Source: Oscheius onirici (Eukaryota; Nematoda; Chromadorea; Rhabditida; Rhabditidae). Taken from it: 64,000 nucleotides of DNA. Positions 38,328-50,800 of this stretch are shown here, in pieces. Within the stretch, counting starts at the first letter, position 1, and each line of letters opens with the position of its first letter. Made by a program: the position numbers and the translations under genes. The notes beneath the pieces are model-generated. The model searched no databases. It had not been told where the DNA came from and worked only from the letters and a program-made list of their open reading frames with translations. The DNA lies in NCBI GenBank assembly GCA_932521025.1, contig OW051468.1:4898064-4962063 (forward strand). The letters are read 5' to 3'.

Positions 38328-41300
38328 AGGAACATGTACAGAACACGGTTGTATAATTATTATTTTGATGAATGCCAGCATTATAAATTGACACTTTGAT
38401 TTCACTCTCTCTGACCTCTAACCCCCTCATAGCCGATTCAGACTGGTCCCTCGCGTGCTCTTTGTCGCCGTCTTCATGCATTTCGTGTCGGTCATTCATC
38501 AGCCTACCACGCCGGGCCATCACAATCAGGCTCCTATTCGAAGTGGACTCTCTTCGCTCATATTAAAGCTTGCGGCAATTGTTGTCACCCCGGGGATTAC
38601 AATGGACGACGGGACTCTTGAAAGAGTCTTCCTTTAGGAAGAGATTGGGAGCAGCGGAAATGTGCGACACTTTCATAACGAGCTGCAATCAGCTGCTTTC
38701 CGTTCTTTCTCAACGCGGTTTCCAAATCCTCACTTTAATTATTAAAAACTAGTTGAAGCCTTCTTCAAAAGCGCCGTCGATGTTTTCAGGCTGTTTTCAG
38801 GCAAAATTTTTTTTTTTATAAATTTTATAATGGATCAAGGGTTACAGCTTTTAGAACAGACACCGAATCTCGGCCTGAAAAGATCTTCTATCAGAGCTTC
38901 TATGGAAATCATAACCTTTTTTTCTGAAACAAAAGTTGTAAGAAACTCCCCTTCTATTTTCAGAAAAAGAACCTTGGAATCGGAGAAAAGTTCTCCCTGT
39001 GTCCCCGCACCCGCTGCCGCAATATCTCAACAATGGCCTGATAACATCTCTTCTCCGAAAATGTACTTGCCTCTCTCCTCCATCGTACTCCTATGACAAT
39101 TTCTTTGAAAAAAAGAGCCCCCTCTGTATGTCTGGCCTCTGCGATTAAAACAGTCCTCTCGTGTCAGTCTGCCTCTAGCCGCTCTCGTCGACTGGCCATC
39201 CCGCTGGACTGAATCACTGCCTCTTTGAGCCAACGCTCCTTCCTATTTCAAAACATACGCTTTTTAGTCCGACTCCTTCTACATTCTGGAAACCAATTTG
39301 TATTGGTTAGTTCGGTTGTGCTGCAGCAGGCGCCTGGCAAGTCAGCGGTTTTGGCGCGGGTTAGTACCAATTCAAATTTTTTGTGCATTTTTCGTTTATT
39401 TCTCCTGTTTTCTTTCCTTTTTCGTTTTTTTTTCGATGTTCGACCAATCAACATGTAAATCCGGCAATTTTTAGTCTATTTCAACACTTTTCGACCTATA
39501 AAAACGTAACTCCAGCATGTGTTCGCCATTTTCGACAATGCTTCGTCAGCAAAACATAAATGATGCATACCTAAAGATAATTCAATGAAAAATATACAAC
39601 TTCGAAAAAGTGGCTGAACACATGCTGGAGTTACGTTTTTATAGGTCGAAAAGGTGTTGAAATAGACTAAAAATTGCCGGATTTTCATGTTGATTTCCAA
39701 AACCGCTGACTTGCCAGATCGAACTGAGGCGCCTGCTGCAGTACAACCGTTAATTCTCCAAAAGAAAGGAAGAAAGTTACGAGATATTTTTCACGCGACG
39801 GAGGTGATATTTGACCCAGTTTTGGTAAACTCTGACTGGAGTATTTTACTGTTTTTACATTTTCTTTTTTAAATTTTGGTCTTTGGTCCTATTCTCTACC
39901 AGAACAGTTTCTCTTGCAAAATCAAAATCTTTTCTAGTCTATTTCTCATCTCCGCGCATGCGAAAGAAAGCAAGTCGAAAGAGACGTTCACAGCATTTAT
40001 CCTACTGTTTATTTTCTAAACTATGAGACTCCTTTTGACGATTTCAAACAGTGTTTCTATCGCTAACTGTTACAGCCGTCGAATCTATACTTGCGATGTC
40101 TTGGTTGTTTCCAAACCCCATTCCGCACTGCCATTTTCTTCTTAGTTTGCCAGCTAAAACCAGAGAACAAGCTAAAATCAGAACCGACGAATAGGTTGTC
40201 CACTCTCTCACATATTACCTTTCTTTTCGGCTCCAATTTGCAACAGACATTGGCTCCTTGCAAATGTTTCTGCCGCTATGCTAATGGCTTGTCCTCTATT
40301 TGCGTTCTGCCGACCGGGCTGGCCAGCAGCCCTGACTGACCCTGAGCCACCCGCTGGGAACATTCTTTCTCTGTCTCCTTAGCCATCTCAGATACACTCA
40401 TAATCCCTATGTCTCCGCCGGGAGCGACTAATTTACAGCCGGGAATGAGGCTTCGATTCAATATTTGGTATTTTTGGAAGTTCTATTTGTCTAACCAAAA
40501 GTCCCTCGACAAGTCTGTCCTCTTGGCTGCCGTAGGCACCTTGGCCGCCCCCTCAAAGCCGATGGCAGCTGTGGTGTGTTGTAACTTGGCCCGAGAGCTA
40601 TTTTGCTCGTCGCCATAGTCTCTCTCCTCTGCTCCTCTTCTGCCACCCCCATACGATAATTTTGCACCAGTTACTAGAGTCCAAAAGAGGAGTCGTTAAA
40701 TTTTCGCAAGGAATTTTCGACTACTGGTCAGCGATGATCCGTCTTTCCCTTCTTTTCGTACCATTTGTAAAGATCGAATAATATGGTTCAAGCAGCCATA
40801 AATGTATTCTTTTCTAGTCTTACAATTCTCTTCTTTTCCTTGTTATTTTGTCCTGATCCCTCCGGGATATTGATCAACTGGCACCGTCTCTCCGGACAAC
40901 ATTACAACCAGCCAGGGAGGCGAGCGGTCAAAAAGATGTGTCCTTTACATTTTGCATATAGTGAGGAAACAACTGTTCTGCTCCCAGACTCTTTCAGTTA
41001 CTCATATTTTGTCATTTATTTGTTCTCACGAAGCTTTTAAATAGTTCATTAGAGCCAAAAAAGAGTTTTAAAAGTTATTGACTCCTTCCACATGGCGAAT
41101 CAGTATAGAAACTAAGTAGTAGTCATTTTTCGCCTGTTCTCCCAAATCTGAATCACTATTCGAAGCAATGTCGCTTTTTCGCATTAGTTATGAAAAGCTG
41201 TCCCACTTTTCCTTTACTTGCCGTTTTTGGGAACGGGATCGATTTCCGTGTCAACTATACCTCACATAGGCTGGGGACGAGTGAGAGTGTTTGTCCTTAA

Positions 41301-41824
41301 AGGGGGCTACAGCTGTGTGCGCGAGAAAGAAGTACACCGTGGGAGAGAGGGGAAGATCTCATTCAAGGGGGTCGAGAGAAAATTAATTGACAAACGATCA
41401 TGAGTCAGTGACTCACTTCCCCCTCAATTCGTATTCATTCAATATTTTTGTCAAAAAAACAATCTCCAGCTGTCCACTTTTTTCCTGCAGTTTCAGCTGT
41501 ACTTAATTTGAATTTTCACTTCTCAATATTGTGGGCGTACGGGGATGTACCGTACAGCTGCTCGTTTTATAAACAGCACGTAAGGTTTTGAAAGATGTGT
41601 TTCGCAAGTTTTAGTTCCGTTACACCGTAGCGGAACGTTACGAAATATCCTAAACCAAATGGTCCTGACTGATTCCTGTTGCTTTATCAAATACTCCAAG
41701 CTCATCCTTTCACTAAAACTTAGTTTTGTTCCCCCCTCCCCATCTTTCAAGACTCTCTTTTATTGAAGTGTCCCTAGACTATTCTCCATTGCAGGGGCAG
41801 CTTGCGAGACCCTATCTCCAAGTC
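38328..41824. other. Gene-poor 3.5-kb region upstream of talin
   Basis: No coding exon could be supported. It holds the fold-back element at 39313-39749. Pyrimidine-rich tracts and GCCGGG-type patches are scattered. A CCATTGCAG acceptor at about 41793 lies just upstream of the talin ATG, so talin 5' UTR exons or a spliced-leader site probably lie here. Confidence 0.5.
39313..39749. mobile_element. 437-bp fold-back element with two nested inverted-repeat arms
   Basis: Outer arms: CGGTTGT-CTGCAGCAGGCGCCT and GGCAAGTCAGCGGTTTTGG on the left pair with their complements at 39696-39749. Inner arms: about 73 bp at 39452-39524 (starting CATGTAAATCCGGCAATTTT, ending CATGTGTTC) pair with 39616-39689 almost perfectly. 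A 90-bp loop lies between the inner arms, and the left side has an unpaired 90-bp stretch (39361-39451). No open frame. No convincing target duplication: the flanks read TTAGTT and TTAATT. Confidence 0.75.
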
Positions 41825-44800
41825 ATGGGAGTTCTGTCGTTAAACGTCTACAGTGCCGAGAAGGGTGTACGAAAGACTCTTCAGTTCGAGCCGGACAAGC
41901 TGGTGATCGATGTATGCCGACAGATTCGACTGAAGCTGCCCCTCGACAACATCAATCGTCAGTTTTCCGTTCTTTCCCTGAGATAGATGGTCTCTAAGGA
42001 CTGGCGATCCGTCAGCACCGTTTTTGATTCCTGGCCAATTTGAAATGGTCCCTGGAGAGTCACGAAACCAGAGTCAGCGGAAAAGAGCGGGGACAATTGA
42101 ATTTCTTGGGCCGGGTGGGCGAAATCAGAAGGGCAATGAGGCGATAACTGACAGGGGCGAGAGACAAGCTGGAAGGGACTAATGGTTAATTTTCAGCAGA
42201 GGATTACGGCCTGTTCCGTTTGGATGATGATCCGACGAAAGGAGTCTGGCTGGACAACAACCGTACCTTGGAGTACTATCTAGTCAGAAATCAAGACCAG
42301 TTCGAGTACAAGAAGAAGATCCGTACTCAGAGAATCCGAATGCTCGACCAGTCAACCAAAATTGTGCAGGTGGACGAGAGTCAGCCAGTGGGCCGACTCA
42401 TGATCACCATCTGTACCAAGATCGGGATTTCCAACCACGAAGAGTACAGTCTGGTCAGGGACAAGGACGATCCGATGACGGCTTCGAGTCTGAATCTGAA
42501 AGACTCGGAAAGAGCCAGATCCATTGAGCCGGTAGACAAACAGAAGGGTTACTTCATGGGCACTCTGAACAGAAAGAAGGAGAAGAAGCTGGAACAGTTG
42601 AAGTGAGTTTTACTTGTCCACCAAAGAAATTGTACAAGGATTCTGTGAGGGGAAGACTCGGTAAGATTGTTTGGAAACGGAGAAGGCACTGTGTCATTTT
42701 GAAAGTTTCTTGAAACTTTAGTCTTTGCTCCAAGGGTTGCTATGGTAGGGTGAGGAATTAGAACTACAAAAGAAAAAACTCCCAGCTTTGGCAGTTCTTA
42801 GGACTACCAGAATAGAACACTAGAGATTGAAGCAAAACTACTACTAAAAGTCGGGTTGTCAGTGTGTCAATAAAAAAGACTCTGCTCCCTAACATTTATT
42901 AGTCTAGGGGTTGTATTCGATGGGGAGATTCTTGCGACGGACAATTCCGTCTCCCTGGACCAGCGGAACTGCTTGGCAGCCTCATGCGGAGTATTGGTCC
43001 ACTCGATGGTGATACGGTCGTAGTTGGTGTCCTCCTGTCCGAAGGCGAAGGCATCACAGCTGACGGCCATCAGAGTAGCCTCCTTGGGGTCTAGATAGCC
43101 ACAGGCAGGGTCGACTCCAAGACGCTTCATGTTGGTCGTCTTGATGGCCCATCCAATGCGACGAGCAGAGGAGTTGACGATCTTGATGTGATATGTGTGC
43201 TTGTCGTCGTAGGGGGCGTTGAAGACGATCTTGGTGCCTGGCTGGGTAGCGATGTCTCCGGAAGGAACAGTGGCCATGGTGATCCGATGGATGTTATGTT
43301 TTCTCTTCAGAATCGCTCGCCTTTTATATGTTTTGCAATTCCTAATTGTCCTCTTTTTTGGGGGATAACACTCGAAGTTTTCGAAAACTTTGCAAACTGT
43401 GTAACTTTTGAAATTAAGCACAAATGTTGTAAAAGAAACTTTTTTTATTAAAGCTATAGTAGTCCTTTTGGATTCGACACTCTGGGATTTGAATTGACAT
43501 TTTTGGGACTCGAGTTGCAGATATTCGCCTGATTCCTTCAATGACACTGTTTCGTGACAAGACCCTAAACCTCAATAAACACTTGGTATCTTTCAGGAGC
43601 ACTCTCCACACAGACGAAGAACTTCCATGGGTCGATCATAGTCGTACTCTTCGTGAGCAGGGAATAGGCGAAGAAGAGACTCTAGTCCTTCGTCGCAAGT
43701 TCTTCTACAGTGACACCAATGTGGACAGTCGAGATCCAGTACAACTGAACCTGCTCTACGTCCAATGTCGAGACGGAATTCTGAGGGTTTGTTCCAGCCA
43801 GACACTCTGCCATTAGACTCAATTTTGCAGGGCCAGCACCCCGTCAGCAAGGAAACTGCCTGCGATTTGGCTGCCCTTCAAGCCCAGTCCGAATACGGCG
43901 ACTTCCCGAAGAACAACGCCAAGTTCAATATCGAGTGAGTCCATCCTCATTTTGGGCGGAGGGTAAAGGCCCTCCTCTCGAGTGTCCATTGTTCTATTGG
44001 GGCTTATGAGAGACTACTTTAGTAATTTCCCTCGAAAGAGTTTCGTGGAAAGGCTTCAGATTGCTCCAGTCTTTTCATTTGCTTCCCACCTCCGAACAAC
44101 CTTGGCCGTTGTTTTAAAGCCATCCTCCCACCCCTTCGTATTTTATAGGCTCTCTCGCTCGCAAAGTTATAGGCGTCTTTCCTTACCTCCTGAGACCCCT
44201 CTCTTCTAGAGACACGGACCCACTTTCTCTTTATTTTCGCGTAACCATGGAAAAGGCTATTTGCAAAATTTACGAGGTGGCCTTTAGAGGCTCTGAGCTT
44301 CATTAGCAAACCTTTTATTTTCAGAGGACGAGATCTGCTGCCAAAGGAGTATGGAAAAGACAAGGACAATGACAGAATCATTACCCAAAAGTACAAAGAA
44401 CTCAGCGGACTCAGCGAACTCGAAGCAAAGAGCAAATATGTCCATCTATGCAGAGGACTCAAAACCTATGGAGTCACCTTCTTCGTCATCAAAGGTGAGT
44501 ATGAAAGAGCTTCCGGTCTTGTCCGGTTGTTTCCATTTGTCAAGCTTGAGAGGCGCGTGTACCTTTCTGAAAAAGGAGTTCTAAAGAACCAGATCTATAG
44601 GACTTGTTCAGATGATTACTTTTGTTTGATGGAAGGAACTTGTAAAGAACACAAATAGTCTAAAGGACAGTCATCTGGTCCCCATCCTCACCCCGTCTAA
44701 CAATGGCACATTAGAGACAAGATACACACGTGTTAGGGCAATTTGGCAGGAGGCAAATGTGATTTTAGCGCATGGGTCGCTGATTGTGGTACATGCGTGT

Positions 44801-47800
44801 GCTAATTTCTGGGGACTCGTAAGAATTACCCAACTTTCAGAGAAGATGCCCGGCAAGAACAAGCTTGTTCCTCGTCTATTGGGAGTTAACAAGGACAGTG
44901 TGATGAGAGTGGACGAAAAGACCAAGGATATTATCAAGGAATGGCCTCTGGAGCAGGTCAGAAAGTGGGCACCCGGACCGAAGACGTTCGCATTGGACTT
45001 TGGAGATTACATCGACGGCTACTACAGTGTCCAGACTCAGGATGGAGACAAAATCGCCCAGCTGATTGCCGGATACATTGACATCATTTTAAAGAAGAGA
45101 ATGACAAAAGATCATTTGGGAATTGAAGGAGACGAAGGATCGACCATGTTGGAAGATGTCGTCACACCGGCCAGAGCCACTCTCGTCTCTCACGGTCAAA
45201 TTGGAAGTCAGTATGCCCAAGACGGTCATGTGGCTCTGCGCGGAGTCATGCGCACTCCCCAATCCCAAAACGGCTATGGAATCCACGGAGCACAGTATGG
45301 AGCCGTGTCTGGCGAGATTACAACAAACGACGCTATGGGACGAGCACAGAGGACGAGAATCATTGACACGTACCAACAACCGCAGAGAGCTCTCATCGGA
45401 ACCATCGAGACGACGATCAGAGCCGTCGAACGTGCCGAAGAAGAACTGGACAGAGAGCCTGAAATCGAGATTCCCAAATTCCACGATGATCTCCATGCCA
45501 GAAAGTAAGTGGACATTTTTTAGAAAAAACAATTGATTCAGAGCAACCAAGCTATAATCAAGGTTTGGGAAGCTATAGTAGAACATAGTGCTTGTTGTAA
45601 GAGATTTTGCTGTAGCTGTTTGTAGATCTCTCGATCCCGTTAGATTGCTAACGATACGAATAGACATAAAAAAACTGAGAAAAGCCACAGCTGCCCTTGC
45701 TCCAGGCACATTTGTTTTAAAATGTGCGTTTGTTAAAAGATGTAGGACAGAACAAAAGTTACGCCGTGTAGGAACTCGCCAGCTTAGAAACACGCAAATT
45801 GCTCGAGACCAAATATCCTAATTTCAACTTTCAGATGGGTCGAAGAGCAGGTAGCAGTAAACAAGGAGAATGTGAACGAGCGTCTGGCTGCCATGGGGGC
45901 TGCCACAGCTCAGGTCGTCCAATGGACAGCCGTCCAAGAAGAATACGACGATCGTGTCGGAACAGCCATTGCTACCATTGGAAGCAACCTGCCCGATGTT
46001 GGCCGAAACATCCGTGATCTGTCCTACTACATGGAAGAGAGAAGGTCAGGAGATCTGGTCGAAGCTGCGAGAAAACTGTGCGGAGCCTTCGGAGACTTCC
46101 TCCATTCCGTCAATCCGGAACATCAGGAGAAGAGACAGACTGTGTTGGCAGCTGCCAGCAAGGTTGGAGAGTTCTCACAGAGGGTCGTGAACACGATGGA
46201 AGAGAAGACGGTCGAAGAGGAGACTTTCCACGAGCAGCTTGTCACCAAGGCCAAGAATGTCGCCACCAGCACCGCTCAACTCGTTCTCAGGTTAGTTTTG
46301 ATTCTTGAGAGTAAGTCTCTCCCCAAAGTAGAATTGGTCTCTTTGCAAAAGGGAAGACGAGTGTCAGGAGTCTTCCCTTGCGCGGCACAATGATGGATGT
46401 CATGCAAATGCGCTCGACTTCTCCGGGGAGCCCTATTCGTCCCAAAGACAATACATTCGACCGAGGGTGCGATGTATCTTTGAGAATCCCGCGGGGCTCA
46501 GTGACTGCCAACCGACGCGCCCCTCCCACTTTCCCCCAGATCTATAGTGACCAACCATGCTCGCCTCCTCTAGCCGGTTCTCTGAACGCGTGAGACAGTT
46601 CTCTTCTTGGCCCGATGACACGTCGACGCAAGGTCCTCTCCGACGTGCACATCTTCAACTATTATGCGCCGAGGGCGAAGGTTGCGCCTCCTCCCCCGAT
46701 ACCACCGCGATTTTCGCCCCTGCCGCCTCATAATCTAGTTGTCAAGCCAAGGTATTTCCCGTTGTTTCTTGTTTCCTATTTGGCCTTCAGTTTGTTTAAC
46801 TTTCTGCTATCCACCGGGGAGCAAGAACCAAACTCTTTGTAGCAGAATCTCAAAACTTGACTAACTGTCACTATTAGAAAGTATGAGGTTTAATAAGCTC
46901 TAGATACCAAGTGTTTTCGCATCTCCACAGTTCAATTCGCACCGTTCCTGCCACTCCCTTTTTAGCCTTACGCAATGAACCTGTCCTTGCGAAAAGCGAG
47001 TGATTAGGGTCTGGTGATAATGTCGGCACCCTTCCATCCAAAAGAGATCTGGCTTTTCGAACTGCCCCGCGTGGAAAAACAGACGTAAACGACAATTTAT
47101 GGAGAAAATTATGGCCAGGCGCTGATTGAATTGGTAATATTTCAGAGCCAAGACAATCTCGGCCGAGTGTGACGAGAAGCAGCTGCAGGACAATGTCATC
47201 CACAGCGCCACTCAATGTGCTTTCGCCACAAGTCAGTTGGTCGCCTGTACTCGAGTTGTCGCTCCGACAATGGAGAGCAATGCCTGTCAGCAGCAGTTGA
47301 CAAATGCTGCCAAGCACGTCTCAACAGCCGTTGATGAGCTTCTGGTTGACGCTCAATCTGCTTGTCAGAGAAGTCCCGACGGTCATCGCAGCTACACGGA
47401 TCTGTACGAAGCTGCCAGTCATGTCACAACAGCTCTGGATAGTCTTCTCGATCATGTGAAGACGAGTCCGAGAATGAGAAAGACTGTGGAGGAGGAGGAG
47501 TACCACAAACTGTTGAGGACCACCAATAGACTCATTGCTCATCAGGTAGTTCGAGGTTCTTTGCGATGTGAAGAACAAGTTTAGGGACCGAGTGAGGACT
47601 TGACCAGAGAGGCTCGTAAGGTCATCAGACACAGCCAGATCCTTCAGGAACAGCTCGAGACTGAGGCCTTTGAGCGACCGGATCAGAGAGACAAGTTGAT
47701 GGAAGCTGCCAGAAGAGTAGCCACTGCCACTAGCCATATGATCGATGCTACCAGGGTAACTTTCAGACAAAGAAACTATAAATAACTGCTTTTAGGAATG

Positions 47801-50800
47801 TGAGTCTCGACCCACTGAAGCCGAGTCCGAGATGGCTCTGCGCAAAGCGGCCGAAGATATGGCTTCCGTAACCCACGAATCAACCAGCGAACGACAAGCC
47901 AAGTACATAATGGAACGACTGGAACAGGCGGCCAAGCAGACAGCCTATGAGGCTACTCAAGCCATCGCTGCTGCCAATGCCAGCAAGGTAAGAACTTTTT
48001 TTCTCAGTAACTCACTTTGTTTGATTCTCGGGGGTACGGTAGGCTACAGTATGCTTGAAATGTTCCGCTATGGGTGCTCTTCAGGAAGAGAGAAAGCGGA
48101 CGGAGACCACGGAGCAGCTGCTAGTGGATGACACGCACACGATTCTGCGCATTCGCTGAAAATGGTCCCCTCACTTTCCTTGTGCCTATTTTTGTATCCT
48201 CCATCACACAGTCCCACTGCCACAAACATATTCATTGTCACTCACTCTAGCGAATAAATTCTGTGCCTTTTACAAAAAGTTTCCTTCCTGCCCCCACCCT
48301 CCCAGGCCATCACTTCCAAAGCAGTAAGTCGTGTGCCGTGTCTTCCCAAAGCTAGCCTACCGTAATCCAGAGCGTTTCAAGCGTATTAACATGACTAATC
48401 TAATGTTGCTATGAGGCTATTTTATTCGTGAAATATTTTCTTTTTTTCAGGAAGTCATCCGGTCGCAGCAAACCAAAGATGTTCTGGTGGAAATCTGTAC
48501 ACAGACGGCTCAACATGTACCAGGGTAAGAGCCAACCATTCTCTTTTTACTAAATCTTGCTTTCAGAATGATCACATCAATTCGGGACTCTCAAGACGCC
48601 ACCTCGACTGCTGAAAAGTTCCGAGCTCAGAGTCGTCTGATCAGAACAGCTACCCATCTTCTGGAGCCTGCCACGCGTATGGTCGAAACCTCTAGCAGTG
48701 CCGTTGCCGAAGTCCAGGAACCTCATCTGGCCTCGAATCTTCAACAAACCAGTCACGGACTATCCACTGCTCTGTCAGAGCTTCGTACTGCTTTGAACGA
48801 TGCCCGTCAGCTGAACTTCAGTCAACAACTGTTCTACACCGAAGATCTTATTCGAGAACTTGACCACGAGCTTCAGACTACTCACAAGGATGCACAATCT
48901 GGAAGACTGACCAGTCAATCATCTAGCAGTCAAGCCACATCGAAACTGATGTCTGCTGCTAGGCAAGTCGGCTCTGGAGTAGCTCAACTCGTCTCGGCCA
49001 GCACTTCTCATGATGAACAACATGTTGGAGCTTCAGCTGTCGAAGCAGCACAGGGACTGAGAACCTTCACTGGAGCAGTGAGAGAAGTTGTGGCTACTCG
49101 CAAAGACATCGAGCTGGACAGTTTCATCGTGGAGAGTCGAAGTGTTGTTCATGACAGTGGACGAGTCTTTGACCGAGTTCGAGAAGACGCTCCTCATAAT
49201 GTTCTGGCCGAGGCAGCCAAACAAGTTTCAATCAGTCTGAAGAAGGTCATCGCCTGTCTTCCCGACACTCAGCATGTCGAACGAGCCATCAATCAGGTCC
49301 GCACAATCGGAGCCTCGACTACTGTCCGCGAACCGGATGTTCGAGTAGCTGCTAGTCGTCTCCTCGAAGCCACTTCTCATCTTCAAGCCCAAGTCAGAGC
49401 TCCGGGAGAAGCCGAAGCTGTCGAAGTTTTTGTCAAGAGTTACACCGACTTCCACACATCTGCCTTCGCCTCAATTCAGCATCAAAAGATTCCCATCCAG
49501 GAACGAGCTCAACGTGTTGAGGAACTGGAATCGGTGAGATCAGAAGCTGTTGAACTTCTTCAACGCGTCGCCACTCCCAGCGAAGCCAGCTACATGACGG
49601 CTACGACAACCCAATTCACCGAGTCTGTCAACCGCTTCATGACTCAAATATCCATTGAACAGCCGTTGGAGAAGGAATGTGATGCCGCTTTGAGAAAGCT
49701 TCATTCTGTGCGACACTTGACGGAACAGGCTACAGTACCCTTGAGTGAGAGCAGCTACTGGGGAAGTCTCAGCACAATCACGGAGAACTCGAGAAGGCTC
49801 GGAGAGGCCATCACAGAGGTCGCAAGAGCTGTCAAGACGAACGACATGACCCGAACCTGTGAGAGTATCCGATCTTATGCCAGTACAATGTGCTCGATGA
49901 CCGAAGCTGCCAGTCACAGCGCCTATTTGGTCGGAGTTGCTCATCCGAAAAGTGTTCGTGCCCAACATGGCTTGATTGATGCCGGCATCGTGAAGAAGCA
50001 CGTCCAAGCTGTCAAGCAGATCTGCGAACGGATTGAAGAGAAAAAGTACTCGACTCGCGAACAGCTGATGGAAGATGGAACCGCTGCGGCCAAATACACT
50101 TCCGTCTTGGCCAATCTGTGTCGCAATGCTTCGGAAAAGGCCACGAACATGAATGTCAAGAAGCAGTTTATCAACTGTGCCAAGGAGCTGGCAACCTGCA
50201 CCAGCAGGGTCATTGAAGCTGTCAAGGAGTACGATCAGAGACCCAATTCGCAGACGGAAACCATCTGCTCGTCAACGGCTACAACTTTGAGACAAGCAGC
50301 GGAAACTCTGGAGAGCTTTGTCGACAACCCCTCATTTGCAGCTGTCCCTGCCAGGATTAGCCCTGAAGGTCGATCAGCTCAGATTCCAGTCCTTGCCTCC
50401 TCGAGACAGATGCTCGACGCTAGTTGTGAGATGGTCAGTGCTATGAGACAGCTGACCGGACCAAGAATGGATGATTCCGCTTGGCAGAGAGTCGCTGACC
50501 AGTCCCGAGTCGTCTCTGAATCTATCAAAAGATTGGTGAGTTGAAACAATCTATGTGTCTCTAATTGTGAATTTATAGGTGACTAGTATCAACGATGCTA
50601 CTCCAGGAGTTCTTGAACTCGAGAGAACCATTCAGCTGCTCGAGAATCTTCTTGTCGATGTCGATCGGGCTGCTATGAACGCTGCCCAGAATCCGCCGCA
50701 GCCAGCTCCGGCTGAGGAGAAGAGAACACATCAACATCTCCAGCATGTGATTCAATCGCTCGAGACCAAGATCAATTCTCTTCGAACGGCCGCCGTGGAG

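Noticed and set aside
46378-46842. Open frames in the 865-bp talin intron 7
   Set aside because: No acceptor/donor pairs keep phase with talin and no homology is seen.
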